64,000 bases of DNA, taken from assembly GCA_951217055.1 (NCBI GenBank), contig OX578277.1, positions 60,136,173-60,200,172 on the forward strand. Reading direction: 5' to 3'. Each line of letters begins with the position of its first letter. Positions within the stretch are counted from its first letter, which is position 1. This DNA comes from Gerris lacustris. Its lineage: Eukaryota; Arthropoda; Insecta; Hemiptera; Gerridae. The position numbers were made by a program, and so were the translations under genes. A model generated the notes under the pieces. It did not search any database and was not told where the DNA came from. It saw nothing but the letters and a program-made list of their open reading frames with translations. Positions 12,101-28,169 of the stretch are shown here, piece after piece.

Positions 12101-12428
12101 CTCTAAGTCTGAATCTGAGAAGTGATCCAATTCTATTGTAAACGCCTCTGCACCCACTTTGCCCCCAAGTTTTATTTTTAAGACATCGTATTACGATTCA
12201 TCATCCACCTAAGCCCTATAGATCCCATTCCATCTGGAACCTGCGAATACAGTACACCCATGACCTTTGGAATTGATCGAAACGAAACTATGATACAATA
12301 CTTTTATTTGTTATTGCATTGCCTTGTGTGCTGTCTTACCATTCCTTTTGTTCCTTTTTGTTCCTATCGTAAATTTATCCTCGTGCCAAACATAATAAAT
12401 GGATATGCCAATATATAGTATTAATATA
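9163..12428. other. 3.3 kb of AT-rich DNA without a recognised gene
   Basis: ORFs in this stretch are short and low-complexity. No splice-phase-consistent exon, RNA gene or bounded mobile element was recognised. The part at 11700-12330 is less AT-rich and on the minus strand contains an acidic run (residues like DHFSDSDLENADFDD), but I could not join it to a family. Confidence 0.4.
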
Positions 12429-12786
12429 CAGGGTGGACCAAAAGTCTCCCCCCCCCCCCCTCTTAACTTTTGAACGCATTATCGGAAGGGTTATTTAGCT
12501 ACCTTTGCCCCCCTGTAGAGGGCAAAATATAGGAGATAGAAAAAATAGTTTCAAGTAAAAGTTTATTATTTTTCACCGTAGAATCCAAATATGCTATCAA
12601 AAATATACATTCCAATTTGAAATTTTGAAGTTGGGTGGCCTGGGGGCAAAGTGGATGGTTGCCCCTAGTGGGTGATTGCATGAAAATAAACTTCCCTTTG
12701 CATGGTAGAGATCCCCCAAGTTTCATTAATTTATCTCAAACCGTTCAAAAGTTAAGAGGGGAGGGGGAGACTTTTGGACCACCCTG
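12429..12786. mobile_element. MITE, CAGGGTGGACC family (complete copy, 358 bp)
   Basis: Terminal inverted repeats are CAGGGTGGACCAAAAGTCTC on the left and GAGACTTTTGGACCACCCTG on the right, flanked by TATA on both sides. The copy sits inside the TAGTATTAATATA minisatellite, which continues on either side. Relatives lie at 22988-23260 and 29447-30072. It is too short to encode a transposase. The TA-rich target suggests mobilisation by a TA-specific enzyme. Confidence 0.85.
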
Positions 12787-12787
12787 T

Positions 12788-12988
12788 ATATATAGTATTA
12801 ATATATATATAGTATTAATATATATATAGTATTAATATATAGTATTAATATATAGTATTAATATATAGTATTAATATATAGTATTAATATATAGTATTAA
12901 TATATAGTATTAATATATAGTATTAATATATAGTATTAATATATAGTATTAATATATAGTATTAATATATATAGTATTAATATATAGC
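12788..12988. repeat. 13-bp minisatellite AGTATTAATATAT
   Basis: About 14 tandem units are present, a few extended by one or two TA steps. One unit lies to the left of the MITE at 12410-12428, showing that the MITE landed inside the array. Confidence 0.9.
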
Positions 12989-13254
12989 ATTAATATTTAT
13001 TCTCATGCTTAGAGAAATGTCAACATAATTATGTTTATTTGCCTTGACAACATAACCTTTGCAATATCTTCACATCGCAATAAAAAATAGAAGGAGGCGG
13101 AAAACGGAAAATATGACAACAACGACACTTGAAAGCTTTCATAGGACGATGAGGAAAAAGAATCAAGAAAATCTGCCGGGCCATTCTCCCGCAGAACAAC
13201 TGTCGATAGAAGAAGCTTAGAGTTTTAACTATATATATATTGTATATATATATA

Positions 13255-17328
<4,074 letters not shown>

Positions 17329-18993
17329 CAGGGTGACCCGCGATAAAATGTCAAAGAAACTGGGTGATTCTATTGGTCAAATGCAACAAAAAATGTCGAG
17401 TAAGCATAGGCCCATATCTCAATAGTTCTCGAGATATCGATTTATTTCCTTTTTTAAAGTTCTTCACGAAAAGTTTTAAAAAATGCCAAATATTTCAAAA
17501 ACTAAATGAGATAGAGAAATTGAGCTAAGGACCGATTTTAAAGAGCATAAAAAAACCATTCAGAGTCATCAATTTATTTCTAAATTATCAGCTGCTAAGC
17601 ATCTTTTAAGTCCAGTTACATTTGAAATTTTGGATTTTTTAAAATTCGACTATGAAATTCCTGAGCTTACTACTCTTAATTAAGGGATGTTAGAAGTGTG
17701 GCGTTTTCAGGAAAAACTTCTGCTTTTCATAGGCTTTCAAATGGTATAATTAAAGTTTAAGCTCAACGGACTAGTTTTTGAATTATGAAGGATTGAATGT
17801 TACCAGACGTGAAATTTTTTGGTCAGGATCACAACCAATTCTAGTACAAACGCACAAAAGGTTCCCCCGGACGAAACCACAGAACTTAGGGTTTCTAATA
17901 GGAAATTTTACGCTGAACAAAAAAGTTCCTATAAACATGGACCCGGAACAACTTCGTTTTCGAGATATTTGCAAAGAACATGAAAAAACACCATTTTTGG
18001 ACGTTTATCCTTACAATTCTCAAATACTAAGCTTTTTACAGTAATACTCCTCGAAGCAAATCTTGTAGAGAGTCGAATTATTCCAATTTTAGCTCTTTAC
18101 TAAATAATATTTTAAAATTGAGCGTTGATGGAGATCACCTTAATGGATTGACTAATAAAGTGACTGGGACGTAGAATTTTGAAATTTCGCTAAAAATCAG
18201 GGGGTTGTCGTACAGCGCTGGGAAGGGTGTCATTCAACGAAAAATTATATTCTTTACCAGGTTTCCTTCAAGAAGTATAATGGTAAAAAGCGTAGTATTT
18301 GAGAATAGTAAGGATAAACTTTCAAAAATGGTGTTTTTTCATGTTTTTTGCGAATATTTCGAAAACGAAGCTGTTCCGGGTCCATGTTAATAGGAACTTT
18401 TTTGTTAAGCGTAAAATTTCCTATTAGAAACCCTAAGTTCTGTGGTTTCGTCCGGGGGAACCTTTTGTGCGTTTGTACTAGAATTGGTTGTGATCCTGAC
18501 CAAAAAATTTCACGTCTGGGAACATTCAATCCTTCATAATTCAAAAACTAGTCCGTTGAGCTTAAACTTTAATTATACCATTTGAAAGCCTATGAAAAGC
18601 AAGTTTTTCCTGAAAACGCCACACTTCTAACATCCCTTAATTAAGAGTAGTAAGCTCAGGAATTTCATAGTCGAATTTTAAAAAATCCAAAATTTCAAAT
18701 GTAACAGAACTTAAAAGATGCTTAGCAACTGATAATTTAGAAATAAATGAATGATTCTGAAAGGTTTTTTTATGCTCTTTAAAATCGGTCCTTAGCTCAA
18801 TTTCCCTATCTCATTTAGTTTTTGACATATTAGGCATTTTTTAAAACTTTTCGTGAAGCACTTTAAAAAAGGATATAAATCGATATTTTGAGAACTATTG
18901 AGTTATGGGCATATGCTTTATCGACATTTTTTGTTGCATTTGACCCATAAAATCCCCCAGTTTCTTTATGACATTTTATCGCGGGTCACCCTG
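17329..18993. mobile_element. CAGGGTGACCC element, palindromic dimer
   Basis: Both ends read CAGGGTGACCCGCGATAAAA or its near copy inward. The two halves (17329 to about 18070, and about 18190-18993) are inverted copies of each other over some 700-800 bp. The single 843-bp copy at 47547-48389 shows what a monomer looks like. The right half matches that monomer through the AAATCAGGGGG region, while the left half is shorter. Paired mirror-image ORFs inside are symmetry artefacts, and no transposase is encoded. Confidence 0.85.
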
Positions 18994-19112
<119 letters not shown>

Positions 19113-20231
19113 TAGAATTTCTTAATATACATACATTTCTTAATTAATAATCTGCAGATTTATTTACCTTGTTTACATGCTCAAAGGTTTTGTTTTATGC
19201 CCAGCTGAGAGTATACATATATACTGAGATCTAAATATTACTATTTCTATATATTAACTGGAGTTAAATAGTCAATGATGATGATTAACTCAGTCAAATA
19301 TTTTCTTCTTCTTTTATTTAGATTGTTTACAAAATTAAGCTACTTTACATAAATTAGGTTATTTAGTTTTCGCCGTTATTTATATTCCTAGTAATCTTGA
19401 TACATTTCCTCGTTTAAACCATTTCCACCTTGTACAACAACGTTTCAAATATAATTGGTTTTTTTATGTAATACCCACGACCCACGTGTTTAGTTGCGTA
19501 CCACATAATATTCATTTTACGTTTCTAGAACCAACTGAACTAATGTAATGTTGTTGGTAACAATTTAAACAATGTAAAATATTACAAAAGAAAAAATTAA
19601 CTATTTAGAAAAAAAGGTTAGATCAAAATAATTTGTGTGGCTCATAACTTCCTCGCGCCTAATATTGGACGAATGGAATCGTTAGATTTGGATCTGCTTC
19701 AATAACCAGTGGTGTCACACTTATTTTTAAGTAATATTAAATTTACGCAGACATAAAAGCTTTTTTTCGATAAACTAAAACTCGGATGACTGCACTATTA
19801 AAGATAAAGGTGTTAATAAAAAGAGTTTTTCCGTGGTAGGCTGTGAAATAGTAACTTTAGAGCCTAAAAAACATAGCTAAAATCCATTTTTTCATTACGT
19901 GGACTTAAAAAATCTTTTCATTACTCCTAGCTGTAAAGAAAAAATCTTTTACGTCCTAGGCACTAAAAAATCTTTTCTTTCCGGCGGGTAGTTGTCAAAA
20001 CTTCCGTTAGTAGTGCTGCAGTCTTTGTAGAAATGCTTCTAGTACGATAAAAATCCGCTAGATGTCAATGCGTTTTATTTATCTTTTCTTATAGTGTAAC
20101 CTCATTTTAAGGTTTCTGTTTTTAAGTCTTAAGTATGTACTAATATTTGTTATTATTATATATTGATTAGTGATTAATATTTAATGTTTTTTCATTGTCT
20201 ACTACCTCGGAAAAAATAGCATATGCTACGC

Positions 20232-20333
20232 GACTGTGAAGTGTTTTTTCTTTACCTTGGCAATATTTACTGTCTCGCTTCGCTCGACAGTAAATGTAAT
20301 TGCCGCGGTAAAGAAAAAACTCACTTCACAGCC
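20232..20333. repeat. long hairpin, about 43-bp arms
   Basis: GACTGTGAAGTG...TTTCTTTACC...TTTACTGTC pairs with its reverse complement across the short loop TCGCTTCGCTC. The stem has only a few mismatches and small bulges. The GTGAAG, TTCTTTACC and GCGGTAAAGAA elements also occur in the hairpins of repeat family R, suggesting a related foldback. Confidence 0.75.
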
Positions 20334-21885
20334 TTGTAACATAATATACTATTGTGTGCATGAGGAAGAATGAATGGGCGCAGAAAGTTGGAAGTTAACG
20401 CAGATTGTATCAACAATCAGTAAAGGACTAACAGGCAAATTACCATCCAATATCCAAATATCATAACAACCAGAGGAGTAGTTTTGTAAGATATTGTGAT
20501 TCGCAAAAAATGTTGAACGATAGTCAAACCAACAGAAAGATAAAGATACGAGACCAAAAATATCTCCTGATTTCTATCTAGAAATGTTTTGAATTTTGAG
20601 ACCCAAAACATTGGTTCTCCGGAATATTCGTAATGCTTACCTTAGGCAATCTCTCAAGCAAAATATTATAATTATTAATATGCATTATATTATAATAAAA
20701 AGTATTATTTCCAAATAACCAGGATTACTATATTCTGTTACACGTACAAAGCAGGGTGCGTGGTATTTGTCTGCGACCTATTTATACAAACACAAACGCT
20801 ATGTATTTAATGAAGTCTCAACTTTAAATGTCGAATGGATATATGAGTGTTTCTTGAAATCTAGGACTGGTCTGGCTGACGCTTATTCCCTGGTGTAGAA
20901 TTAATCATCGGTGCCGGTCCCGGTTCCGGTTCCGGCTTGAATTCATAACATTATAAGAAGTACAAGAAAAATTCTATGCATCTGAATCATTTTTAGTGAA
21001 GTAGTTTTAAAAAGAGCACATAATGTTTGTAAACCAGAGAATGATATTTAATTGTTGGTCTACTGTATCTATGCGTGTGTAAGATATAAATAAGACATTT
21101 CAATCGGAGTATAAGACAAAATAAAGGACCTAATACAATTTGTTAAGGATTAGCGACATTTCATAATGTTTTTTTTTTTGTTTTTTTAACAAATCAAAAA
21201 TTAACTACACATATTAATTGTTTCTGCTTTATCAAAAAGGAAAAAAAGAGAAATAAGAGTTGTTATTTATTTGTTTTAACAGTGTGGTACCCCATAATTA
21301 TTATTTACAATTTTCAAATGTATAATCAAGTTAACAGAGACTTAAAAAGACCCAGCTCTACATAGAATATGGTCAAAAGCTAATTTCTTTTACGACGTGG
21401 CAAAAGCAAAAATATTTTGATCTTTACAAAATAGTGAGTGGTCCAAGTTTCCTACCCTCTTCAATTTTGAACGGTATGAGATAAATAATGAAACATGGAG
21501 GATCAAAAATGAACGAAATGAAGACAAAAATTAGTACCTAAAATAAGTTTTGAAAAAAGAAGGATTAAAAGACTAAGAAAACAACTGAAACCACTCTAAA
21601 AACATTGGAAAAAGCTAGGTGTATGGTTAAAAGGTTTAAATAGATACTAAAACAAATTGGAAATTATAGGTACTGATTTATCTAGTAATTTAGTAGTTTA
21701 GTTTTCTTGAGAAAAGGGGCATCTAAAATAAAGTGTGATTTGAATGCTTCAAATTTACCTCAAAAACTCAATTAATAATCTAATTGATGGTAGAGTCTAG
21801 AGGAAAAATTAAAGGCTCACTTTTCAATTATATTAATATACAAGGAAACAAATAGTACCACTTACAATTAATAATTTGTAAAATG

Positions 21886-21891
<6 letters not shown>

Positions 21892-21977
<86 letters not shown>
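21892..21977. repeat. (TA)n microsatellite
   Basis: About 43 uninterrupted TA units. Confidence 0.95.
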
Positions 21978-21979
<2 letters not shown>

Positions 21980-22987
21980 CTATTTTCGGGAAGATTAGGT
22001 TTATACCACTGCCCTATAGAGAGCAAAGGTGAAATTTTTACTTATATTTATTTATTTTGTTAAATATTATTTTTTCTTTTTTTCTGTGTTTTATGACTGT
22101 TTTTCATGGCATTATGACTGAAAATGTTGAATATTTTATAAATTTATGAACTTTATTCAACCCTCAATTTCATGGGTATTCAGATACTTTAAGATAACAA
22201 GATATAGAATACTAGGTATTGATCAATATTCCAATAAAGCACAACATATTTTTTATTCATGAAAAACAAAATTTATTCTTATAATTACTTTTAGGGGAAG
22301 GGTAATGAATAGTTTTGTAAAAAAAAAAAAATAAATCCGATAATAAAGTAATAAGATAATTAAGAAATGCTAGATATTTAATTCAGTCAGAACGAGCTGG
22401 AAAAGTACCCAACTCAATTAATATATACTTAAGGGTGAGCAGTTGAAGCTATAGGAAAATAACTAGAGAAACAGGTAATTGCTAATTAATTGCAAGATCA
22501 GTCACGTAGGCTATGAAGTAATTGTCACGGCTATAGCTTGGTGGGCTATGTAGTAATCTGTCACGCTCAGTATGTAGTAATTGTCTATTTATCATAAGCT
22601 TCTCGTGCTAGATAGTCAAATATATTACATTCCCTTTCTGAAATTATCAAGAGAGAAAATTTTATTTTGGAAAAATGGGCTCTCTTTTAAAGAGCCGTCC
22701 TCGAATTAATGCTACTGTTCTCTTTAAATAGGATTTCATTTTTTGTTGTCTTCAATTATCCCTAAATGACACCTTGGTTTACGTCATGACATTTAATATT
22801 GCCACTTTAAGTGACAAGACGAAAGTAGTCGCTACAAACTAAAGCTGAAGGTACGTTATTTCCTGAGCCCAACCCTTTTACATCTTATCTAATTTCACTT
22901 CCCAGAAACCCCTCAAATAATCTTCTCCGAAAACTTAAACGCCACTGACCACGCGGTCTGCTCGGAGAATAAGTAATATATACATAT

Positions 22988-23260
22988 ATGTTGGTCCAAG
23001 TCCCCCCCCCCCCCCCCCCCGCCTCTTAAATTAGGGATTAAAAATTAGGGGATCTGTATCATGCAAAGAGAAGTTTGTTTTTAAGCTATCGCGCACTAGG
23101 GGAAACCGTCCCTTACTGCTTCCAGTTCACTTAACTTCAAAATTTCAAATTGGAGTGTATATTATTGATATAGCAGATTTAAATTCTTTGGTAAAAAATA
23201 ATGAAATTTTACTAGGAACATTGTATTCTATCACCAATATTTTTCCCCCCTTCGGGGAAA
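22988..23260. mobile_element. degenerate relic of the CAGGGTGGACC MITE
   Basis: Starts with TTGGTCCAAGTCCCCCC. It then follows the body of the family (GCGCACTAGGGG, TCAAAATTTCAAATTGGAGT, TATATTATTGATATAGCA) seen at 12429-12786 and 29447-30072. The terminal CAGGG is lost and the right end is unclear. Confidence 0.6.
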
Positions 23261-24005
23261 GAAAGTTCTAGTATATGCTGAGGATTAACTTCTACAACTA
23301 CAGCATCTATATTTATTTATTTATTTTAATTGGGTAACTAACAATAGCTTATATTTAAAAGTAACAAATTATTATCATAAACCATCAATCAATCAATGTA
23401 TGTACTTTGATAACATCAAAATGAAACATTATACATTCTATAATGATCGCACCAAACATTTATACTTTCCTAGTAACCAGTAATGATACGCTTCTATCGA
23501 TTTTGTAAAATTTGAGATATTGTAAAACTAATGACTAATATATTATACACTAATCTGCCAGTGGCTTGCCTGTTACTAGATATGCGTCCGTGCTTTGCAG
23601 CGGACGGTTTTACAGCGGAGATTAATTTAATTTTATGTTATAAAAATGAATACGTAATTATTATATGTATTAAAATATTTATAATTTACTTCTAATACTC
23701 CGATTCACTTAAAGACATCACCAAAATACCCAGAATTATTAATGATAGATAACACCAAAAAATCACTTAATTTATACAATTTTTCAATATAAATATTTGA
23801 AATAAAAAGAAAATACGGAGCACGTATGACTCGAGAGGAAGCTATGGACTACTCTATATTTAGCATATGAAAGGCAGGAAAAAAGTCCCCATCCCAAACA
23901 AAACTGTATCCTCAACCTAGAATATAGCGTTGTGTTAAGGTATTTTAATTTTTTCCTCAAAACATTTCACCTCCAAACCCCTGTGAAATGATTAGTTATA
24001 TTTTA
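23261..24005. other. AT-rich DNA, no gene; small hairpin at 23586-23608
   Basis: CGTCCG and CGGACG pair across TGCTTTGCAG. Nothing else was recognised. Confidence 0.45.
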
Positions 24006-24239
24006 TATCTACGATTGATACGAATTATAAACATTGTATCTCTTTTTAGATGCGTAGAAAGTGATTCTGTACGTACTTGTATTCATTGCGCATGCACGTT
24101 TCATAATTCCTCTTATTTTCCGCCCTAGTGCGGTAAAAAAGAAGGATTCTTCACCTTAACGCACGATTAGCGAGTTTGTTTACATTTAATAAAACTAATT
24201 TGCTGTTTGTTTAGTTAAAGAACTGTTTGTATCGAGTTT
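24006..24239 (-). repeat. hairpin repeat family R, copy 3 (inverted)
   Basis: Reads the family unit backwards, from ATCTACGATTGATACG to ATCGAGTTTTTAG. The central hairpin (TTTTCCGCCCTAGTGCGG) is conserved. The palindromic CGCGCATGCGCA is altered to CGTGCATGCGCA. The adjoining segment 24258-24305 matches 7190-7240 beside copy 2, so the family unit extends past the ACTCGATA edge. Confidence 0.75.
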
Positions 24240-24285
24240 TTAGTGAAAAAAAAAAAAATGATTGATTTATGTCATTATGACGAAA

Positions 24286-24345
24286 ATGAGGAGAATAATA
24301 CGCCTGCCGAATTATTTTTTTCGGGAGGCGTATTATTCTCCTCAT
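24286..24345. repeat. perfect 20-bp stem hairpin
   Basis: ATGAGGAGAATAATACGCCT (24286-24305) pairs perfectly with 24326-24345 around a 20-base loop. One arm recurs near 7190-7212 next to family R copy 2. Confidence 0.85.
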
Positions 24346-24351
24346 AACGCA

Positions 24352-24581
24352 AATTAGCTCCCAAGGCGCAGCCGAGGGATGAAAATTTATGAGGGATTCA
24401 ATGGATGAAAATGTGTATTTTCTCCCTAATGGAGATAAAATATTGTATGTAAATACTGTATGTACCTCGGCTGCGCCTCGGGAGCTAATTATTGCGAGGG
24501 AAATTATAGCACTTTACTCCCGAGATACCTACTTACAATATGTTATCTCCAGTAGGGAGAAAATACACATTTTCATCCATT
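24352..24581. repeat. two interlocked inverted repeats (order A-B-A'-B')
   Basis: Arm A (24352-24377) pairs with A' (24465-24490) at 25 of 26 positions. Arm B (24400-24450) pairs with B' (24531-24581) at 48 of 51. B lies inside the A hairpin and A' lies inside the B hairpin, so the two stems cannot both form as simple nested hairpins. A third small pair, CTCGGGAG (24477-24484) with CTCCCGAG (24517-24524), overlaps A'. No reading frame of interest crosses it. Confidence 0.85.
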
Positions 24582-24599
24582 CCATTGCACATATTTATT

Positions 24600-26919
24600 A
24601 TTTTAATAAATAACAATATTTTTTTCACTTTTAATAGCAGATATTAGAGATTCAATATTAAAAACAAATAAGAATTGCAATTAAACTCAAATAGAAGGTT
24701 ATTTAGATGCAGGTTCAAACAATGATATGATAAAAAAGGTCGAAAAAGCAGAGTCGCCAACCTTATTTCAACATCTTCACAACATTAGACATTCATTCTC
24801 TACTATTAATAAAATAATTAAGTTGGCAATCCTTCTTTTTTCAATTTGATTACCCCCTCTTAAATGAAAGTATGATAAAAGTGTACACAACAATAATTAC
24901 TATACTCTTAAAGAGTATAGTAAAGATATATTGTTATATTACTTTTACATTTGTGGCTAATATAAACCATAGCCTATGTCACTCGCGAATATACTAGCTT
25001 TTTATCAGTGAAAGAATTTTCAGAATCGGATCAGTAGTACTAGAGATAACCTCCTACAAACATAAAATGTTACCTATTTATAATAGTAGCAATCAAGTAA
25101 TCACAAATATTATTATATTAGTATAGATGATAATGTAGTACATACTATGTATGTATATTGTATATATTTGTATACATGTATATATGTAGTATTTGTGGTA
25201 TGTATACCTATTGTCAACAAAAATACATACTCTGTGAAAATTTAACTTTATAGGTAGTCATGAAGTGGGCCACATTTAGGTTGCAAGATTTGGAGACAAA
25301 AATCACAGCAAGTTAAATAAAAGCGAGTAAGAAGTGAGTAATCAGTCTATCTTATAAATTTAGACCATTTAATTATTTTAAGTTTGGCGGTATTTTGACA
25401 GATGTAAACAAACTTTGACGTCATCAAAATTATCGCACTAATAAATAATTATATTCACTTATAACTTTTAAACTAATTAATGGAATTTCATCGGGGTTTT
25501 TATATTTGTTTCTTAATTTTTTCCGGTTCCAACGATATGCTATACGCCAAAAACCTATTCATAATTTCGGTATTATTAAACGTCAAAGTTCAAAAACTCA
25601 AAAATTGATAACCTCAAAATTGCGGCCAATATCAAAATGAAATTTGGTGGGCTTGTTTTTCATACAGAGAGGTATATTCGTGCCAAATTTCAACTCGATC
25701 AGGACTATTGTCGATTTATTACGATTTTTTAAAATTTTTGCTGACTCAATAAACTGGATTGAAGATGGCGGAAAAATTTGATTTTCCGGGTGGCACTACT
25801 ACAGATATGGACTGATTTTTCTGCCAAGTTTCAACTCTCTAGGTTAAATACCTTGGGCGCTACGATGATAACACACACACATACACACATACATACGTAC
25901 ATACATACAGACGTCATGCTGAAAACTAAAACCACTCAGGAGGTCTTAAAAACACCCAAAACGGATAATTCCGTTGAAATCTCAAAAAAAAAATTTGAAA
26001 CAGTACTTTTCCCACTATAGGTAGTGAGGAAAAGTAATTAACTCCCAAAAATAAATTTTAGTGGCAATGGCAGCTACGATATTAATTCACACAGAATTCA
26101 CAGATCGAGAAATAAATTTATTTTTACTATATTATTTATAACTAAAATAGAAATAATTTGCAACTAGTAACATATAATTGGGTAATAAAAGTTTATCTGT
26201 GCTACAATTAATGTAAATAAAATCAATAAACTGACCAAAATTAGCTTATAATAATAGCCAAACTAAAATATTAGCTATAATTAAAAATTAATTTTGTAAC
26301 TCATTCTTAACCTTTATAAGATTAAACATTTATAAAGTGTTGCTTTAAATGTTAACTAAATAAAATCCCGAACCACCTTTCATAATAAATGTTTATTTTT
26401 TAGTTAAAAATTAACTAGCTAATTCACCTTTTAAATTTAAAGTATAACATTTGTTTCTTCCAAACAATGATAATGCGGTATATCATACAAAACGTAAATT
26501 GTTTTGCGTAATAGAATCTGGGTAGATGGTATGCGGGTCCCATACCATAGAGATTTCCCATAACTTAAGCCTATACGTCAATATAGTTCTGAGATTCATA
26601 ATATTTAGAGGATAATTTCTTTTTAGTTTCAATTTAAATGGGAATTTAGTGAGAACAAGGAAGAGAAACAAAACAGCCTTGATTAATAAAATAATTTTTA
26701 ATCACAGTTATTAAAACACAAATTACATGAGTTTAATTATTTTATTACTTATAGAATAAATAAATTCATATATTCACAAACCCCTTTATCCTTAAGTAAA
26801 TATGCTATGACTAAAACTAAAATTTAATTTTTATGCATAATTATTAAGATTGATAAATTACTATTTCTTCTAAGCATGATATATTATTTATATAAACGAA
26901 GATACAAAATTGTAAAAAG
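24600..26919. other. no recognised gene; dispersed non-coding motif near 25500-26020
   Basis: The part at 25490-26020 has the layout of a dispersed repeat seen elsewhere in the window: a GATTTTGAAATTC-like phrase, then an ACACACATACATAC/CAGACG tract at 25871-25918. No terminal repeats could be fixed. 26300-26919 contains the decayed 3' flank homologous to that of gene B. No ORF is convincing. Confidence 0.4.
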
Positions 26920-27777
26920 TTAATACCAAACGTGGGGATAATATGCGTGTCCACTGCCATAACGGTTTCCCATACCATAATATCCTTGTCCATAGTTGTT
27001 TAGGTTGTTAGATAAATGTGCGTCTCTAAGGGACAAGCCCTGTCCATTGTAGAAGTTGTTGGCACCATGAGCTCCGTAGTTTGCATCGTTGAAAGATCCA
27101 CCTGCTAGTCCTTGCTGCCCTCTTTGATCAAAGTGAAGATTTGATCCATGTTGTCCGTTAGCACCTGCACCACTAAATCCGGAACCATAGGCGTTTGCAA
27201 AATTATTGTCGAACTTCTGGCCAAAGTTTTCACCGCCCATATTATGATCTTCGTCGACATATTTAGTGTCACGACCAGATTCTACATTGTGGTATGATTT
27301 GTGGAACCCGGTAGTCTTGTGACCTTTATTGTGGCCTAAGCTGTTGAATTCTCCTACATTACCTCTCCCGGTTGCGTCGTGGTATCCGTTTCCTTGGTTA
27401 AACGCACCAGCACCGTTGTTGAAGTTTCCAGCATAGTTGCCAGCGTGATACCCTCCAAGTCCTTGCTGTTGGTTTGCATACCTCTGTCCTCCCGAGAATC
27501 CGTGTCCACCACCATTAGCCATAGCTCCAGCTGATCCTAAAGATTGATGTACCAGGCCATTAGAGTGTAGATTGTCATAGTATCTTCCATCTCCTGCGTA
27601 GTTAGACAAGTCGTTATAGTATCCTCCATGGCCGATAGCAGGAGAATTGTGTCCGAAATAAGGTCTATTATAAGGTCCACTTCCTAATCCTACGCCATAT
27701 GGCAACACACCTCCATATGGAAGGTAAGCTCCCGATGCTACTCCCAAAATTACTGTGCAAATAAGCAAATTGTACAT
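26920..27777 (-). CDS. secreted Gly/Asn/Tyr/His-rich protein, copy A
   Basis: A single uninterrupted ORF of 285 residues. Residues 1-17 form a signal peptide (basic-poor, hydrophobic LLICTVILGVASGA), with likely cleavage before YLPYGG. The mature part is low-complexity, rich in G, N, Y and H, has no cysteine, and ends in PHVWY. A more ordered charged block lies at residues about 150-182 (GHKTTGFHKSYH...YVDEDHN). It resembles the GFH-YH-DDDH block I associate with arthropod glycine-rich extracellular or cuticle-type proteins; that link is inference. The product is probably a structural component of secreted matrix, cuticle or cement. The ATG is chosen because the signal peptide begins there and a TATA/initiator pair lies just upstream. 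It is 283/285 identical to copy B, transcribed in the opposite direction. Confidence 0.85.
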   Translation of the reverse strand: MYNLLICTVILGVASGAYLPYGGVLPYGVGLGSGPYNRPYFGHNSPAIGHGGYYNDLSNYAGDGRYYDNLHSNGLVHQSLGSAGAMANGGGHGFSGGQRYANQQQGLGGYHAGNYAGNFNNGAGAFNQGNGYHDATGRGNVGEFNSLGHNKGHKTTGFHKSYHNVESGRDTKYVDEDHNMGGENFGQKFDNNFANAYGSGFSGAGANGQHGSNLHFDQRGQQGLAGGSFNDANYGAHGANNFYNGQGLSLRDAHLSNNLNNYGQGYYGMGNRYGSGHAYYPHVWY

Positions 27778-27829
27778 TTTTTTACTTCTACTTCTTTCCT
27801 AATTCACTATCTGAATCTACTTTTGTGAC

Positions 27830-27956
27830 TGACTATCCCACTGATTAGAACCATTATATATATTTCTTGAAATTCACCCCCAACAATAAGGACAAATAAT
27901 GGTTGATTTGGATGAGTGAAGTTTGTGGTTTGTCCGACCTTTACCTTGGCCAACCC
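27830..27956 (-). promoter_or_regulatory. core promoter and conserved upstream block of copy A
   Basis: On the minus strand TATATATAA (27862-27854) lies 32 bases upstream of the A of a TCAGT initiator (27830), leaving a 52-base 5' leader. Further up, 27921-27956 holds a conserved block beginning GGGTTGGCCAAGGTAAAGG and ending ACCACAAAC. It is nearly identical to 42253-42288 in front of copy B, although the sequence between the block and TATA differs. The block is a candidate upstream control element. Confidence 0.65.
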
Positions 27957-28169
27957 GCAACGCTAATATTATTTTATTTAAGCTAACGCTCAGTAGACCA
28001 TAGAAATATTCAAACCATTATTATTGACCCTCAGTACAGCACTTTGCATCATTACTTCCTAGTCATTATCATAGTTCCTAACATTCTCTTTAAGCACATA
28101 TTATGTAGTAGACGTATAGTTATTTTATATTTCGCTAACTATTTCTTAGTCTTAGCTGTATTTTTATAT

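Noticed and set aside
11700..12330. Possible exon or transposase remnant on the minus strand
   Set aside because: A short acidic stretch is suggestive, but the frame is broken, no family motif is visible, and no terminal repeats were found.
17778..18544. Mirror-image ORFs on both strands
   Set aside because: They result from the palindromic dimer and match non-coding sequence in the monomer at 47.5 kb.
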